Positions 9,265 to 18,588 are shown, numbered from the stretch's first letter. The stretch: DNA of 53,109 nucleotides from Desulfobacterota bacterium AH_259_B03_O07 (GCA_027717645.1 JALLOG010000008.1:1-53109), one strand, 5' to 3'. Translations and numbers: made by a program. Notes: generated from the letters alone by a model not told the origin.

Positions 9265-9293
9265 TTTTCAAAAATTTGATTATTTGTTATAAT
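9265..9293 (+). promoter_or_regulatory. Putative promoter of the GT2 gene
   Basis: A perfect TATAAT at 9288-9293 lies 17 bases after TTTTCA at 9265-9270, which matches the -35 consensus at four of six positions. Transcription would start near 9300, leaving a leader of roughly 78 bases before the ATG at 9378. Confidence 0.4.
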
Positions 9294-9377
9294 CCAAAAA
9301 ATAATGAAGAAATTATTTACTTCAAATAAATTTATTTGTTTTCAAATTAAAACAAGAGTTGATCGATTATTAACTAA

Positions 9378-10280
9378 ATGACTCATCCCTTCGTCAGTGT
9401 TATTATCCCTGTTCTAAATGACTCCGAAAGACTAAAGACTTGCTTGCGTTCTTTGGAAAATCAGTCTTATCCCAAAAGCAAGTATGAAGTAATAGTTGTA
9501 GATAATGGTTCTGAGGAAGATATATTTGCATTAGCTGAGATATTTGGTGTAGCCACGTTTACAAGAGAAACCTTTCGCAGTTCATATGCAGCGCGCAACA
9601 AAGGAATATCAATGGCCAAGGGGGACGTTATAGCTTTCACCGATTCTGACTGTATTCCTGCTGAGGATTGGATTGAAAATGGCGTAGCAAATCTTTTGAG
9701 AATAGCAAATTGTGGACTTGTTGCAGGAAAAATAGAAATATTCTTTAGAAATCCCCTTAAACCAACTGCAGTTGAACTCTACGAGAGTGTTATAGCTTTT
9801 CCACAGGAACTCTATGTAGAAGTTCAAAAGTTCGGAGCAACAGCCAATCTTTTTACTTTCAAAAGTGTGATTGATCGGGTTGGTGCTTTCAATGACAAGC
9901 TTAAATCAGGCGGTGATGTCGATTGGGGAAATAGAGTCTTTTCAATCGGGTTAAAGCTTACTTATGCAGATGACACAATTATATTACATCCTTCAAGGAA
10001 TTCACTGAATAATTTGTATAAAAAACATATTCGAATTGCTGGTGGACACTATGAATTGATAAAAGAAAATAGAAAACATGGATTTGTGAACCTAATATCA
10101 AATATTTTGGAAGAAATTTTCCCTACTAGGATAGCAATAAAACTTATAATCTCGAATGAAAAATTCAAAAAACTAAATTTCAAGCAAAAAATGAAAGTCA
10201 TTTTAGTAGGAATTTCTGCAAGGTACTTCAGAGGATTTGAAAAAATACGATTACAATTTGGTATTAGATCAAAGAGCTGA
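9378..10280 (+). CDS. Glycosyltransferase family 2
   Basis: A 300-residue GT-A-fold glycosyltransferase. The N-terminus VSVIIPVLNDSERLKTCLRSL, the strand VIVVDNGSEED, and the donor/metal site IAFTDSDCIPAEDW (DxD-like) are diagnostic. GGDVDWGNRVFSIG resembles the acceptor-side ED motif of GT2 enzymes. The last 70 residues are basic and hydrophobic and may lie along the membrane. No Shine-Dalgarno is visible before the ATG. It is convergent with the glycosyltransferase ending at 10335. The sugar transferred is unknown; an O-antigen or capsule role follows from the flippase and methyltransferase nearby. Confidence 0.85.
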   Translation: MTHPFVSVIIPVLNDSERLKTCLRSLENQSYPKSKYEVIVVDNGSEEDIFALAEIFGVATFTRETFRSSYAARNKGISMAKGDVIAFTDSDCIPAEDWIENGVANLLRIANCGLVAGKIEIFFRNPLKPTAVELYESVIAFPQELYVEVQKFGATANLFTFKSVIDRVGAFNDKLKSGGDVDWGNRVFSIGLKLTYADDTIILHPSRNSLNNLYKKHIRIAGGHYELIKENRKHGFVNLISNILEEIFPTRIAIKLIISNEKFKKLNFKQKMKVILVGISARYFRGFEKIRLQFGIRSKS

Positions 10281-10334
10281 AAAAATCACTTTTAATTAAC
10301 TAATTTACTTTAAGCTACCTAAATTTATCATATA

Positions 10335-11585
10335 TCACTGACAAGACCCAAGATCTTTTAATAGTTTGGAATCATAACTAAGCAAGGCTGCAAATATTTT
10401 TTCTAAACGTTGATTGAGTTTTCGAATATCATATCTTTCCTCAACTAGTTTTCTTCCAAATCTTCCCATAACAGACCACAACTCTGGATGTTCAATAATA
10501 TATTCTAATCTTTTTACTATAGAATCAACTTCTCGAGCAGGAACGAGAAAGCCAGATTTTCCGTCAATTACAATTTGGGAAACGCTTCCTACAGAGGTTG
10601 CAATCACAGGAAGTCCAACTGCTTGAGCCTCCATCAAAACCACTGGAAGGGCCTCAGCAATACTTGGGAGAAGAAATATATGAGCTTGACGCATTTCTCT
10701 GATTATCCCTTCTTGGTCCATTGGCCCAATTAAATTTACGACTTCTTCTAAATCCAATTGTTTTACTAGTTTTTTTAAATCCCCTTCTGATTCACCTTCG
10801 CCCACTATGTTATATTGCAATTTTATATCGGGATTTCTTTTATGAAAATTATTAATAGCCCTTATTCCATAACTGAGACCTTTTTCCTCAACTAAGCGTG
10901 CGACTGTAATCAATTTAATAGTGTTAGGAGGTTTAATAGAATTAGTTTGATACTGAAAGTAAAACTTATTTAAATTAATTCCAACAGTATGATAGATGAT
11001 TTTTTTAGGATTTAGACCAAAAAGGATAAGATTTTCATAATTATAATTAGAAATTGCCAAGAAACAATCTCCAACCTTAAAAAGATCCCTATAAAAGTTT
11101 TCTCCTTTTGTTGTTACTAGTCTTATGTCATAACCATGAAACATAGTTACGAGTTTGCCTTTAATATCTATTTGTTTCAGAAATGCACCTAAATTTCCAC
11201 AATGACCAAAGTGACACTGGATTATATCAAACTGTTCACTTAGAAAAGGAATGAGTATATATAATAATTTTAAAGATAATGCATCTTTACCATGTTTAAA
11301 AAAATTTAAAGATCTCAATAATTTAATCGGGCTCCTATGGAAATTCGCTATTACTAAATACGATGCTTTTAATAACCTAATTAATATGTTTTGAGGCATT
11401 CCATAGTATTGAACCCTACTCAATAGATTATATTTCTCGACATCAGAGTGGACTTTACTCTCTTTTGGATTGAGTTCAGCGAATATCTTTATATCATGTC
11501 CTAAATCTAAGAGACCTGTGATTTGGTTCAGAATAAATGTATGAGATAATTTCGGGAAATATGTAACAATGAAAGCTATTTTCAA
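10335..11585 (-). CDS. Glycosyltransferase family 4
   Basis: A complete 416-residue GT4 enzyme. Its N-terminal domain starts MKIAFIVTYFPKLSHTFILNQ and includes GHDIKIFAE and CHFGHCGNLGAF. Its donor domain has LITVARLVEEKGLSYGIRAI, YNIVGEGESEGDL and the E-x7-E region EALPVVLMEAQAVGLP. The N-terminus resembles WcaL/AmsK-type colanic-acid and exopolysaccharide transferases. It is the intact sister of the half gene at 7913-8587. It lies 14 bases downstream of the methyltransferase gene on the same strand and is probably the last gene of the flippase-methyltransferase-glycosyltransferase unit. Confidence 0.85.
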   Translation of the reverse strand: MKIAFIVTYFPKLSHTFILNQITGLLDLGHDIKIFAELNPKESKVHSDVEKYNLLSRVQYYGMPQNILIRLLKASYLVIANFHRSPIKLLRSLNFFKHGKDALSLKLLYILIPFLSEQFDIIQCHFGHCGNLGAFLKQIDIKGKLVTMFHGYDIRLVTTKGENFYRDLFKVGDCFLAISNYNYENLILFGLNPKKIIYHTVGINLNKFYFQYQTNSIKPPNTIKLITVARLVEEKGLSYGIRAINNFHKRNPDIKLQYNIVGEGESEGDLKKLVKQLDLEEVVNLIGPMDQEGIIREMRQAHIFLLPSIAEALPVVLMEAQAVGLPVIATSVGSVSQIVIDGKSGFLVPAREVDSIVKRLEYIIEHPELWSVMGRFGRKLVEERYDIRKLNQRLEKIFAALLSYDSKLLKDLGSCQ

Positions 11586-11599
11586 AGTCTTCTCCTAAA

Positions 11600-12325
11600 T
11601 TATTTCAATTTAGCTTTAACTACTAATTGGTATCCAAATAAGTTTGGAAATTTCTTTACAAAGGGCGTTAGCAGCTTCCAAGGCTTTAAAAATCCTGGTG
11701 GGATGAATTGTCCATCTAAATCCCTTATAGTAAATCCATTTTCTTCAAGAAGACGAGTAAAAGAAGACAATGTAAAATTCTGAATATGTTCACTTGGATG
11801 CAATAAAGTGTATTCTTGTGGGAAGTTTCCCTTAAGCAGATCAATACGAAATTTCCACCATGCAATGTTGGGAAAAGAAGCAATAAGATACCCATCTATT
11901 TTTAATAGCTTAGTAAACTGTTTTAGAACACTTTCCGGTCTGAAGAGATGCTCTAAGGTTTCGAGGCAAATTAAGTAATCGAATTTATGACTTGGAAATA
12001 ACTTGCTAATATCGGATGACTCTATATCAAATTGGGAAACTTGTTGATAATATTTTTTTGCATATTTAAGTGCAGTTTCAGAGATATCTATACCAAAGAG
12101 AAAACATTTCTCTCCAAACCGAGCTTTCATTAATTTCCCAAATGTTCCCTCACCACAACCAACATCTAGACAGAATAAAGATTGACCCTCATAACTATCT
12201 TCTATCAAAGAAATAGCAATCTTAATTCTAGGTGGGATCCACATATTCTCAAGTATATGTAACCTCCCAGTATGCACTCTTTTCTTCCAATAATTTTCAT
12301 AAAAACTTTTTTTTATATCTTTCAT
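11600..12325 (-). CDS. Class I SAM-dependent methyltransferase
   Basis: A 241-residue protein with the SAM-binding motif I LDVGCGEGTFGKLM at about residues 53-66, an acidic strand-2 end (FGIDISETAL) and the motif LICLETLEHLFRPESVL typical of Methyltransf_11/23 proteins. It most likely methylates a sugar or a glycan end, as similar genes in O-antigen clusters do, but the substrate is not shown by the sequence. It sits between the flippase and a glycosyltransferase, 46 and 14 bases away, all on the minus strand. Confidence 0.8.
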   Translation of the reverse strand: MKDIKKSFYENYWKKRVHTGRLHILENMWIPPRIKIAISLIEDSYEGQSLFCLDVGCGEGTFGKLMKARFGEKCFLFGIDISETALKYAKKYYQQVSQFDIESSDISKLFPSHKFDYLICLETLEHLFRPESVLKQFTKLLKIDGYLIASFPNIAWWKFRIDLLKGNFPQEYTLLHPSEHIQNFTLSSFTRLLEENGFTIRDLDGQFIPPGFLKPWKLLTPFVKKFPNLFGYQLVVKAKLK

Positions 12326-12371
12326 TATTAATATCTCTAGTTGTACATGGGTGATTTAAACAAAAATGTTG

Positions 12372-13808
12372 TCATATAATGATATCACCCTCTTGTATTA
12401 GAGTAGTAGGAAAAATAGAAACGGTAAACAAAGGCAAGATTACAACAGGTATCAACTCTTTCAAAACAGTTAAGCTGAAAAAAATTATCAATGCACAAAG
12501 GACCAGAATAATAAGCATCTTTGTTATCTTCCTAGTGTTGAAACCTACAATTCGGAAAACAATATATACAGCTAAAGGATCAATAAATAATGCACTCAAC
12601 ACTACTGCCAAGGCTGTCCCGAGAATACCAAGATGCATGGTGAAAGGATAAATCATCAAAGCTAGCAAGATAAGTTTGGCTAATTGTAACCTCGTAGCTA
12701 TCCCTGGTTGTCCTATTGCCTGGAAGAATACTCCAGTCGTTGCGCTGATCGATCGGATCAATCCCCAAAAAGCCAAAGCCTGAATAGCAGGCACCATTGG
12801 CATCCATTTTTCACCAAGGAAGATCATTGTTATATTAGGGGCTAAAATAAAAATTAATCCTGCTATTGGGAAAGACAAAAGCACGGTAACCTTTAAAACT
12901 TTTAAATATGCTTCTCTTAGCTTTGGCAAATTATCTTGAAGTTTAGAATAAGTTGGAAATGTAACCTGTGAGATTACATGAGTTATCTCAGTTGCAGGCA
13001 TATTTGAAATTCTGTAAGCCATTTGATAAAAACCCAAGGCAGTTGCACCAAGTAACTTCCCAACAAAAATATCATCTCCCTGAGTAATTAAAAATATCAA
13101 TATACTCGAACCAGCAACCCATTTTCCAAAACCCCATAATTCTATTGCTTTACTGAACTTGAGACTTAACTTCGGTCTATAAGAATGTATTATGTAACTT
13201 ACAAAGCACCTCGTAATACTACCCGCGAGAAATCCCAAAATTAGTGCCCAAACATTCCTAAAAATTATAGCTGCTACAATAGCAACGACAAAATCAGCAA
13301 ATGTTCCTGATAATTCATAAATAAATTGTTTATTGAATTCCAATTCCTTCTGGAAATAGACAACACCTATATTGGTAAATGACTGAATAAGGATTGAAAG
13401 TCCAACTACTTGAACTATAAGCTTGGTGTCAGGGGCTTTAAAAAATTCTGCCGCATAAGGTGCTATAAAAAATAGAATTGCAAATAGAATAAATCCTCGT
13501 ACAACCAGCAAAGTCCATGCACTATCCAGATACCCTTCTATTACTCCTTTTTTTTGAATTAAAGCTTGTCGAAACCCTGTTTGAGAAAAAGTTTCAAAAG
13601 TCGCCATAGTTAATAGAGCTATTCCCATAAGGCCAAAATCTTTAGGTACGAGAATACGAGCTAGCACTACGAGTCTAATCAAATTAAGTGCTAGCTGAAC
13701 CATCCTTAATGCGAATACCCAAAATCCACCTACAGCCACGCGCGATGCAAGGCTATTATCTTGCTTGACTAAACTATTTAGGATTTTTCTAATATTCTGT
13801 ATATACAT
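12372..13808 (-). CDS. Wzx-type oligosaccharide flippase (MOP superfamily)
   Basis: A 478-residue multi-spanning membrane protein with a regular series of hydrophobic segments (12-14 predicted by eye) and the N-terminal pattern GGFWVFALRMVQLALNLIRLVVLARILVP, typical of polysaccharide exporters of the Wzx/RfbX/LPS biosynthesis family. Such proteins move undecaprenyl-linked oligosaccharide units to the periplasmic face. It begins a minus-strand unit followed by the methyltransferase and a GT4 enzyme. No Wzy polymerase or Wzz chain-length regulator is visible in the window, so the rest of the assembly pathway is elsewhere or lost. Confidence 0.85.
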   Translation of the reverse strand: MYIQNIRKILNSLVKQDNSLASRVAVGGFWVFALRMVQLALNLIRLVVLARILVPKDFGLMGIALLTMATFETFSQTGFRQALIQKKGVIEGYLDSAWTLLVVRGFILFAILFFIAPYAAEFFKAPDTKLIVQVVGLSILIQSFTNIGVVYFQKELEFNKQFIYELSGTFADFVVAIVAAIIFRNVWALILGFLAGSITRCFVSYIIHSYRPKLSLKFSKAIELWGFGKWVAGSSILIFLITQGDDIFVGKLLGATALGFYQMAYRISNMPATEITHVISQVTFPTYSKLQDNLPKLREAYLKVLKVTVLLSFPIAGLIFILAPNITMIFLGEKWMPMVPAIQALAFWGLIRSISATTGVFFQAIGQPGIATRLQLAKLILLALMIYPFTMHLGILGTALAVVLSALFIDPLAVYIVFRIVGFNTRKITKMLIILVLCALIIFFSLTVLKELIPVVILPLFTVSIFPTTLIQEGDIII

Positions 13809-13937
13809 GTAATTTATCTATCCTTTGACAACATTGGAAAATTTATAACATTTTTTCTAAAAGTAAATTAGAAAAGATAATGAAGTTCAAGTTTGATTAT
13901 TAGGTACCCTTAAATTTGTATTTTTTGCATTGCAGTT

Positions 13938-13968
13938 TTGTAACTTTTTTTTAATATTTCGATATAAT
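13938..13968 (+). promoter_or_regulatory. Putative promoter of the ispD-like gene
   Basis: A perfect TATAAT at 13963-13968 is preceded by TTGTAA at 13938-13943 with a slightly long 19-base spacer. The leader to the ATG at 14069 would be close to 95 bases and very AT-rich. The 260-base gap it lies in separates the divergent flippase and cytidylyltransferase genes and holds no other feature. Confidence 0.4.
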
Positions 13969-14068
13969 CTATTAGAACAAATATATTTAATGTTAACTAT
14001 ATATGGTATCAACTTTATTAAACTTTTAATTTTAAATCTGAACTACAAATTGTGAAAATTAATTTAAA

Positions 14069-14761
14069 ATGGTAAAAAAAAAGATAAAGGCAATAATACT
14101 AGCTTCGGGAAGTGGTGGGAGATTTAAAAAGGAGGTGCCTAAACAATTTTTAGAACTTAAAGGATGCCCCTTAATAATTTATTCATTAATCCCTTTTCAA
14201 AAGTGTAATAAAATAGATGAAATTGTTATTGTTATTCTAAAAGGCTATATCGACAAAACCTGGAAGTTGATTGATTATTACAAAATCACTAAAGTCAAAA
14301 AAATAATCTCAGGGGGAAAATTAAGACAAGAATCATCCAGGATTGGTGTTGAGGTATGCGGAGAGGATACTGACTATGTGCTCATTCACGATGCTGTAAG
14401 ACCTATTATTACTGATGATCTTTTGAATGAAATTGTTAAAGCTTTAAAAAACCATGACGCAGTCGTGCCTATAATTCCTACATCCGACACTATAGTTGAA
14501 ATTGATACTAAAGGATTCATAAAAAAACCCCCTAATAGAGTAAACCTTAGTCGTGTTCAAACCCCACAAGGTTTTAAGTATGAGCTAATCAAACAAGCTC
14601 ATGAACAGGCTCTAAAAGATGGACTGACAAACTCCACCGATGATTCATTTCTAGTATCAAGAATGGGATATCCAGTACTTACTTTAAGAGGAGACGAAAG
14701 AAATATCAAAATAACATTTCCTTTGGATTTTGATATTGCAGGAAATTTATTAAAAAAATAG
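14069..14761 (+). CDS. ispD: IspD-family cytidylyltransferase (2-C-methyl-D-erythritol 4-phosphate cytidylyltransferase)
   Basis: A 230-residue nucleotidyltransferase. The N-terminal CTP-binding loop is ILASGSGGRFKKEVPKQFLELKG, with the PKQF box and the glycine-rich signature; IHDAVRPIITDDLL is the second family motif and NIKITFPLDFDIA the C-terminal one. IspD makes CDP-methylerythritol in the MEP isoprenoid pathway. The close relative TarI makes CDP-ribitol for surface polymers, and this gene lies at the edge of a polysaccharide locus without ispF. The sequence fits IspD length and motifs, but a glycan role cannot be excluded. It is convergent with a broken methyltransferase. Confidence 0.75.
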   Translation: MVKKKIKAIILASGSGGRFKKEVPKQFLELKGCPLIIYSLIPFQKCNKIDEIVIVILKGYIDKTWKLIDYYKITKVKKIISGGKLRQESSRIGVEVCGEDTDYVLIHDAVRPIITDDLLNEIVKALKNHDAVVPIIPTSDTIVEIDTKGFIKKPPNRVNLSRVQTPQGFKYELIKQAHEQALKDGLTNSTDDSFLVSRMGYPVLTLRGDERNIKITFPLDFDIAGNLLKK

Positions 14762-14787
14762 ATTATAAATACTATACATTACTAAAT

Positions 14788-15657
14788 TTAAATTAAATAA
14801 AAATTGTAACTTTCTTTCTGGTCAATCACTCTTGATATAATGATAATCCCGAGATCTCCCAACTTTACTGAGACATTTACACGCTCATCCACTCGTATGA
14901 TGTTCCACGCTTCTTTCATGCCTTTTGACCAGGAAATATCGTCTAATACAACTATGGCAAAATCAGAAAGAAAAGGAACTATCTTTTCAAAGTAAATAAG
15001 TGTAGCGTCTTTATCATGATGGCCATCAATGAAAGCAAAGTCGATATTTCCTTGCTCTATTAAAACTTTTTCTAAGATATCCTGAAAACGTCCTGTACAA
15101 ATATGTACTCTATCTAAGGAGATCTTTTTAAAATTTTCTCTTGCTAAAGAGACCAAAGATTCAGCACCTTCCAAGGTTACTATCTTACCTTGCTTGTTCA
15201 ATTCTAAAGCTGCTGCCTGTTAAGCCGCTGAAATGCCTAAAGAAGTTCCCAATTCCAAACAGATTGAAGGTCTAAATTCTCTTATCAGCTTAAATAATAG
15301 CAATGTCCATGGATATGACTTACTCGTAGTTTGACACACTTCCCCTATTGTTTTATTTATAACCTTTCCACGATACATTTCTTCTAAATTTATATCTGAG
15401 TCAGGTGATACTTTTCCATAATCAACAATGGAAATATCGGCTGAAGATGCATTTAATTTCTTTCTCAAATCTTCAATTTTATTGATCCAGATCCTCTCTT
15501 CTCGGGAAATCTTATTTCCTAAGGTCTCATCAATGACATTTGCAAGTGATTTTAGAACCTGAATCTTGGAGGAAGATAAACGATTTACAATCCAAAGCCG
15601 TATTAGTTTTCTATATAAACTAACTACAGCTTCTTTTAATTCTGGATTTTTTAACAT
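14788..15657 (-). pseudogene. SAM-dependent methyltransferase interrupted by one in-frame TAA
   Basis: Two open pieces in the same frame (15657-15220 and 15219-14788) form one methyltransferase of about 290 codons. The first piece ends in CLELGTSLGISAA, the SAM-binding motif I, followed by TAA at 15222-15220. The second continues at once with QAAALELNKQGKIVTLEG, then FAFIDGHHDKDATLIYF and VVLDDISW, the usual order in Methyltransf_24-type enzymes. Related proteins commonly carry a tyrosine where the stop stands, so a TAC/TAT to TAA change explains it. No insertion or deletion is needed. The motif I half and the catalytic half are separated, so no active product is expected without suppression. 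A TTG at 15201 could start a C-terminal piece, which would lack the SAM loop. Confidence 0.8.
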
Positions 15658-15830
15658 TTAAAATAATGCTTATTATAGATACGAAATAAAATCATTTCCA
15701 ATATACTCATAAACTTTACAGTAACTTTTTCAATCTAACTACCAATATTACAATTTAAACTCACGAAATATCTATATTACTTTTTTACATCAATTAACAA
15801 TAAAAAATAATATTTTTAATTCATTTCAAT

Positions 15831-16596
15831 TCAAATTGTTTTAGTACAAAAAAATATTTTTTCAGTAGGATCTAAACCACACCTTTTTACCACTTCCGGA
15901 TTTAAAGTAGAAACATAGTTGTCAACAAATACTTTAAATCCAGAACATTCCAATCTATCTTTAAAGTCGAGTCCGTATATTCTTACATGATCCTTTTTAC
16001 CAAAGACACTTTCCCTTTCCTCCGGTGATATAATACTAGGATCTTCGAATGTTGCAGCTCTATCTTGAAATATTGGTACTTGCAATATAGCCCATCCTCC
16101 AGGCTTCAAAACTCTAAATAATTCCTTCATTGCCTTTCTGTCATCCTCAACATGCTCGAGGACATAAAAGCATAAGATCATATCAAAAAGGTCATCCTAA
16201 TATAAAATGTTCGTAATATCCATATTAACCATTGCACTTGGTGAATTTAAATCAGCGCTAATATAATCAAGGTTCGACAATGATTTTAAAACTCTTTGAA
16301 AAACAATTTCCGGAGCAATATGCAAGACTTTAAGTTTCTCTTGAAAAAGATAAATATAGCCACAACAAACGATGTCTTTCTAATGACCTACATCTTGGAC
16401 ACATAGCGTTATTTCGAGGCTTTACTCCATATTTAAGTAATCTTCGGAAATGCCAACCACAACACGGAGAAACAAATTTATTTCCAATAAAAAACAATGC
16501 AAAAATATTACTACGTAATCCCCTGTATAATGCACCGCAAATTGAGTGATATTTTTTTGGTATAATAAATTTCGCTACTGCTATTAAAAAGCCCAC
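15831..16596 (-). pseudogene. Zinc-ribbon SAM methyltransferase with a frameshift and an in-frame TAG
   Basis: The pieces make one methyltransferase of the family that starts with a cysteine cluster followed by LERHRLLWLYL. The first piece (16596-16330) carries SPCCGWHF and MCPRCRSLERHRLLWLYL. An extra T in the run at 16348-16344 shifts the frame, after which LKVLHIAPE and YISADL continue in the next frame. A TAG at 16199-16197 stands where relatives have an acidic residue (NILY-stop-DDLFDMILC). The C-terminal part VLEHVEDDRKAMKELFRVLKPGGW to FFCTKT is intact to 15831. With two independent lesions the gene is dead unless one of them is a sequencing error. It lies at the right edge of the polysaccharide locus. 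Confidence 0.85.
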
Positions 16597-16638
16597 AACT
16601 CTATTCTCTTTTTTACAGATTATTAAATCAATTTGTAA

Positions 16639-18588
16639 TTAAACCCTTGCCAATATATTTCCCCACTTATCAACATCACATCTAAAATCAGGTGGTATAA
16701 AAAGTGTTGAAGTTTTCTCAAGAATCAATGCAGGTCCTTTAAATTTAAATCCTGAAAAGAAATCACCCCTTTCAAAAGACTTTACCTCAATCAATTTATT
16801 ATTATAAAACAACTTACTTTTATAAAATTTAATTTTTTTAGGTGAATTATAAAGTAATGGAAGCTTGATACTATGCTTCACCTTTTCAATAGCCCTTAGC
16901 CTCAATGTTACTATCTCTATTTCATTTTCAAGTTGTTGATACCCATATTTTTTCTTGTGAGTTTTATGAAACGCTGATTTAAAATTCCTAGTAAATGGAA
17001 TAGTAATTTCATGTGATTGCCTTTTGTAACGTGCATCCAGAAACAACTTATATTCTAATTTTCTATTTGGAAAATCTTCCTTAGCACCCGATTTTAAACT
17101 ACTAAATCCCCTTTCTATAGAATTAAAACTTAATTGTTTTCCACTAAGAAAAGTTGTATGGCTATAATCCTTAAAAGATTCAGCCATCAGCATTCCTAAT
17201 GCGGAAAGCGTACCTGGATCAGTTGGGAATATTACAGTTTTAATTCCTAAAGCAATTGCAAGTTCGCAGGCATGAAGACCACCTGCACCACCATAAGAAA
17301 AAAGTGCAAATTCCCTTGGATCAAATCCACGGCCTATAGAAGTTACTCTTAGAGCCCTTTCCATATTAGCATTTGAAATTTTTATTATCCCTTCTGCCAC
17401 TTGCTCTAAAGAAAGCTTCAATTTTGCTGACATACTGTTTAGAGCCGATCTAGATTTCTCAGGGTAAATGTTCATTTTCCCTCCAAGAAACCAGTGCGGG
17501 TTTATTCTACCCAATAAAACATTTGCATCTGTTACAGTCGCATAATCGCCTTTTCCATAACATGCAGGTCCAGGATCCGCTCCAGCACTCTCTGGACCTA
17601 CTTTCAATGCCCCTCCAGAATCAATATTAGCAATTGAACCCCCACCTGCACCAATTGTGATCAAATCGACCATTGGCATTTTAATAGGGATCCCATTTAT
17701 ATTGGTCTCAGTTGTAAACATAAGTGAGGCATCGCAAAGTGAAATGTCTGTCGAAGTTCCACCCATATCATACGTAATCACCCTCTTAAATCCTAGAGTT
17801 TCGGCAATCTTATATCCTCCTACAACTCCACCCGCTGGCCCCGATAGCAGGGCTCTAACGGGTTCTTCACCAGCTTGCTTTGGAGCAATAACACCACCAG
17901 TCGATTGCATTACAAGGAGTCTCGATTTCTTAAGTTTACTTGATAGTACGTCCATGTAAGATTTTACCTTCAGCTGAAGAAAGGAATTTGCAACTATTGT
18001 AGAAGTTCTTTCATATTCTCTGAATTCGGGCAGGATCTTTGATGATCTTGTGATGGGAATCCCCAAGGGTTTCAAAATCCTTTCTACTTTTTTTTCATTT
18101 GTTGAATTTGCATATGAGTTTAGAAAAGAAATTGCAATCCCCTCTACCTTTAATCTGTTTAATTTAGCAAAAAGCTTCTTAACCTCCTCTACGTTAAGTC
18201 GTTTTAAAACCCTTCCTTCAGAATTTACTCTTTCGTCAATTCCAAATCTCAGTCCCCTTTTTACGAGTGGTTCACGGGGTTCCCAGAATAGATTATATAG
18301 CTCGTCTCTATTTTGTCTTCCGATTTCAATTACATCCTCAAAACCTTTTGTAGTAACAAGAGCGACTTTAGCCCCCTTTCTCTCTAATAATGCATTAGTT
18401 GCAACAGTTGTTCCGTGAATAATTTCAGTATCACTTATTTCTTCTCCGAGTATATCTCGTAAACCATTGATTATAGCTTGAGAGGGATCTGAGGGTGTAG
18501 ATGGTATTTTATGGGTAAAAAGATCTTTTCCATCAAAAATAACAAAGTCAGTAAAAGTTCCTCCGGTATCTATTCCTATTTCAATCAT
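16639..18588 (-). CDS. Hydantoinase A / 5-oxoprolinase family protein
   Basis: A 649-residue member of the ASKHA-fold HyuA family. The N-terminal phosphate-binding segment IGIDTGGTFTDFVIF, the HGTTVATNALLERKGAKVALVTTKGFEDV block and the metal/nucleotide region ITYDMGGTSTDISLCD are diagnostic, as are GAGGGSIA and SYGGAGGLHACELA. Family members hydrolyse hydantoins or oxoproline, or carboxylate ketones, using ATP. Length is normal for the A subunit (650-700). The usual partner, a HyuB-type subunit, is not adjacent on either side: an unrelated methyltransferase lies downstream and rpoZ upstream. The reaction therefore cannot be named. The partner may be encoded elsewhere. Confidence 0.85.
   Translation of the reverse strand: MIEIGIDTGGTFTDFVIFDGKDLFTHKIPSTPSDPSQAIINGLRDILGEEISDTEIIHGTTVATNALLERKGAKVALVTTKGFEDVIEIGRQNRDELYNLFWEPREPLVKRGLRFGIDERVNSEGRVLKRLNVEEVKKLFAKLNRLKVEGIAISFLNSYANSTNEKKVERILKPLGIPITRSSKILPEFREYERTSTIVANSFLQLKVKSYMDVLSSKLKKSRLLVMQSTGGVIAPKQAGEEPVRALLSGPAGGVVGGYKIAETLGFKRVITYDMGGTSTDISLCDASLMFTTETNINGIPIKMPMVDLITIGAGGGSIANIDSGGALKVGPESAGADPGPACYGKGDYATVTDANVLLGRINPHWFLGGKMNIYPEKSRSALNSMSAKLKLSLEQVAEGIIKISNANMERALRVTSIGRGFDPREFALFSYGGAGGLHACELAIALGIKTVIFPTDPGTLSALGMLMAESFKDYSHTTFLSGKQLSFNSIERGFSSLKSGAKEDFPNRKLEYKLFLDARYKRQSHEITIPFTRNFKSAFHKTHKKKYGYQQLENEIEIVTLRLRAIEKVKHSIKLPLLYNSPKKIKFYKSKLFYNNKLIEVKSFERGDFFSGFKFKGPALILEKTSTLFIPPDFRCDVDKWGNILARV

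Noticed and set aside
14069-14761. Calling the IspD-like gene tarI
   Set aside because: Motifs and length fit IspD equally well, and no TarJ-like reductase accompanies it.
14788-16596. Possible stop-codon recoding (TAA and TAG inside methyltransferases)
   Set aside because: The stops differ (TAA, TAG), replace different residues, one gene also has a frameshift, and the many housekeeping genes have no internal stops. Decay or base errors explain them better.
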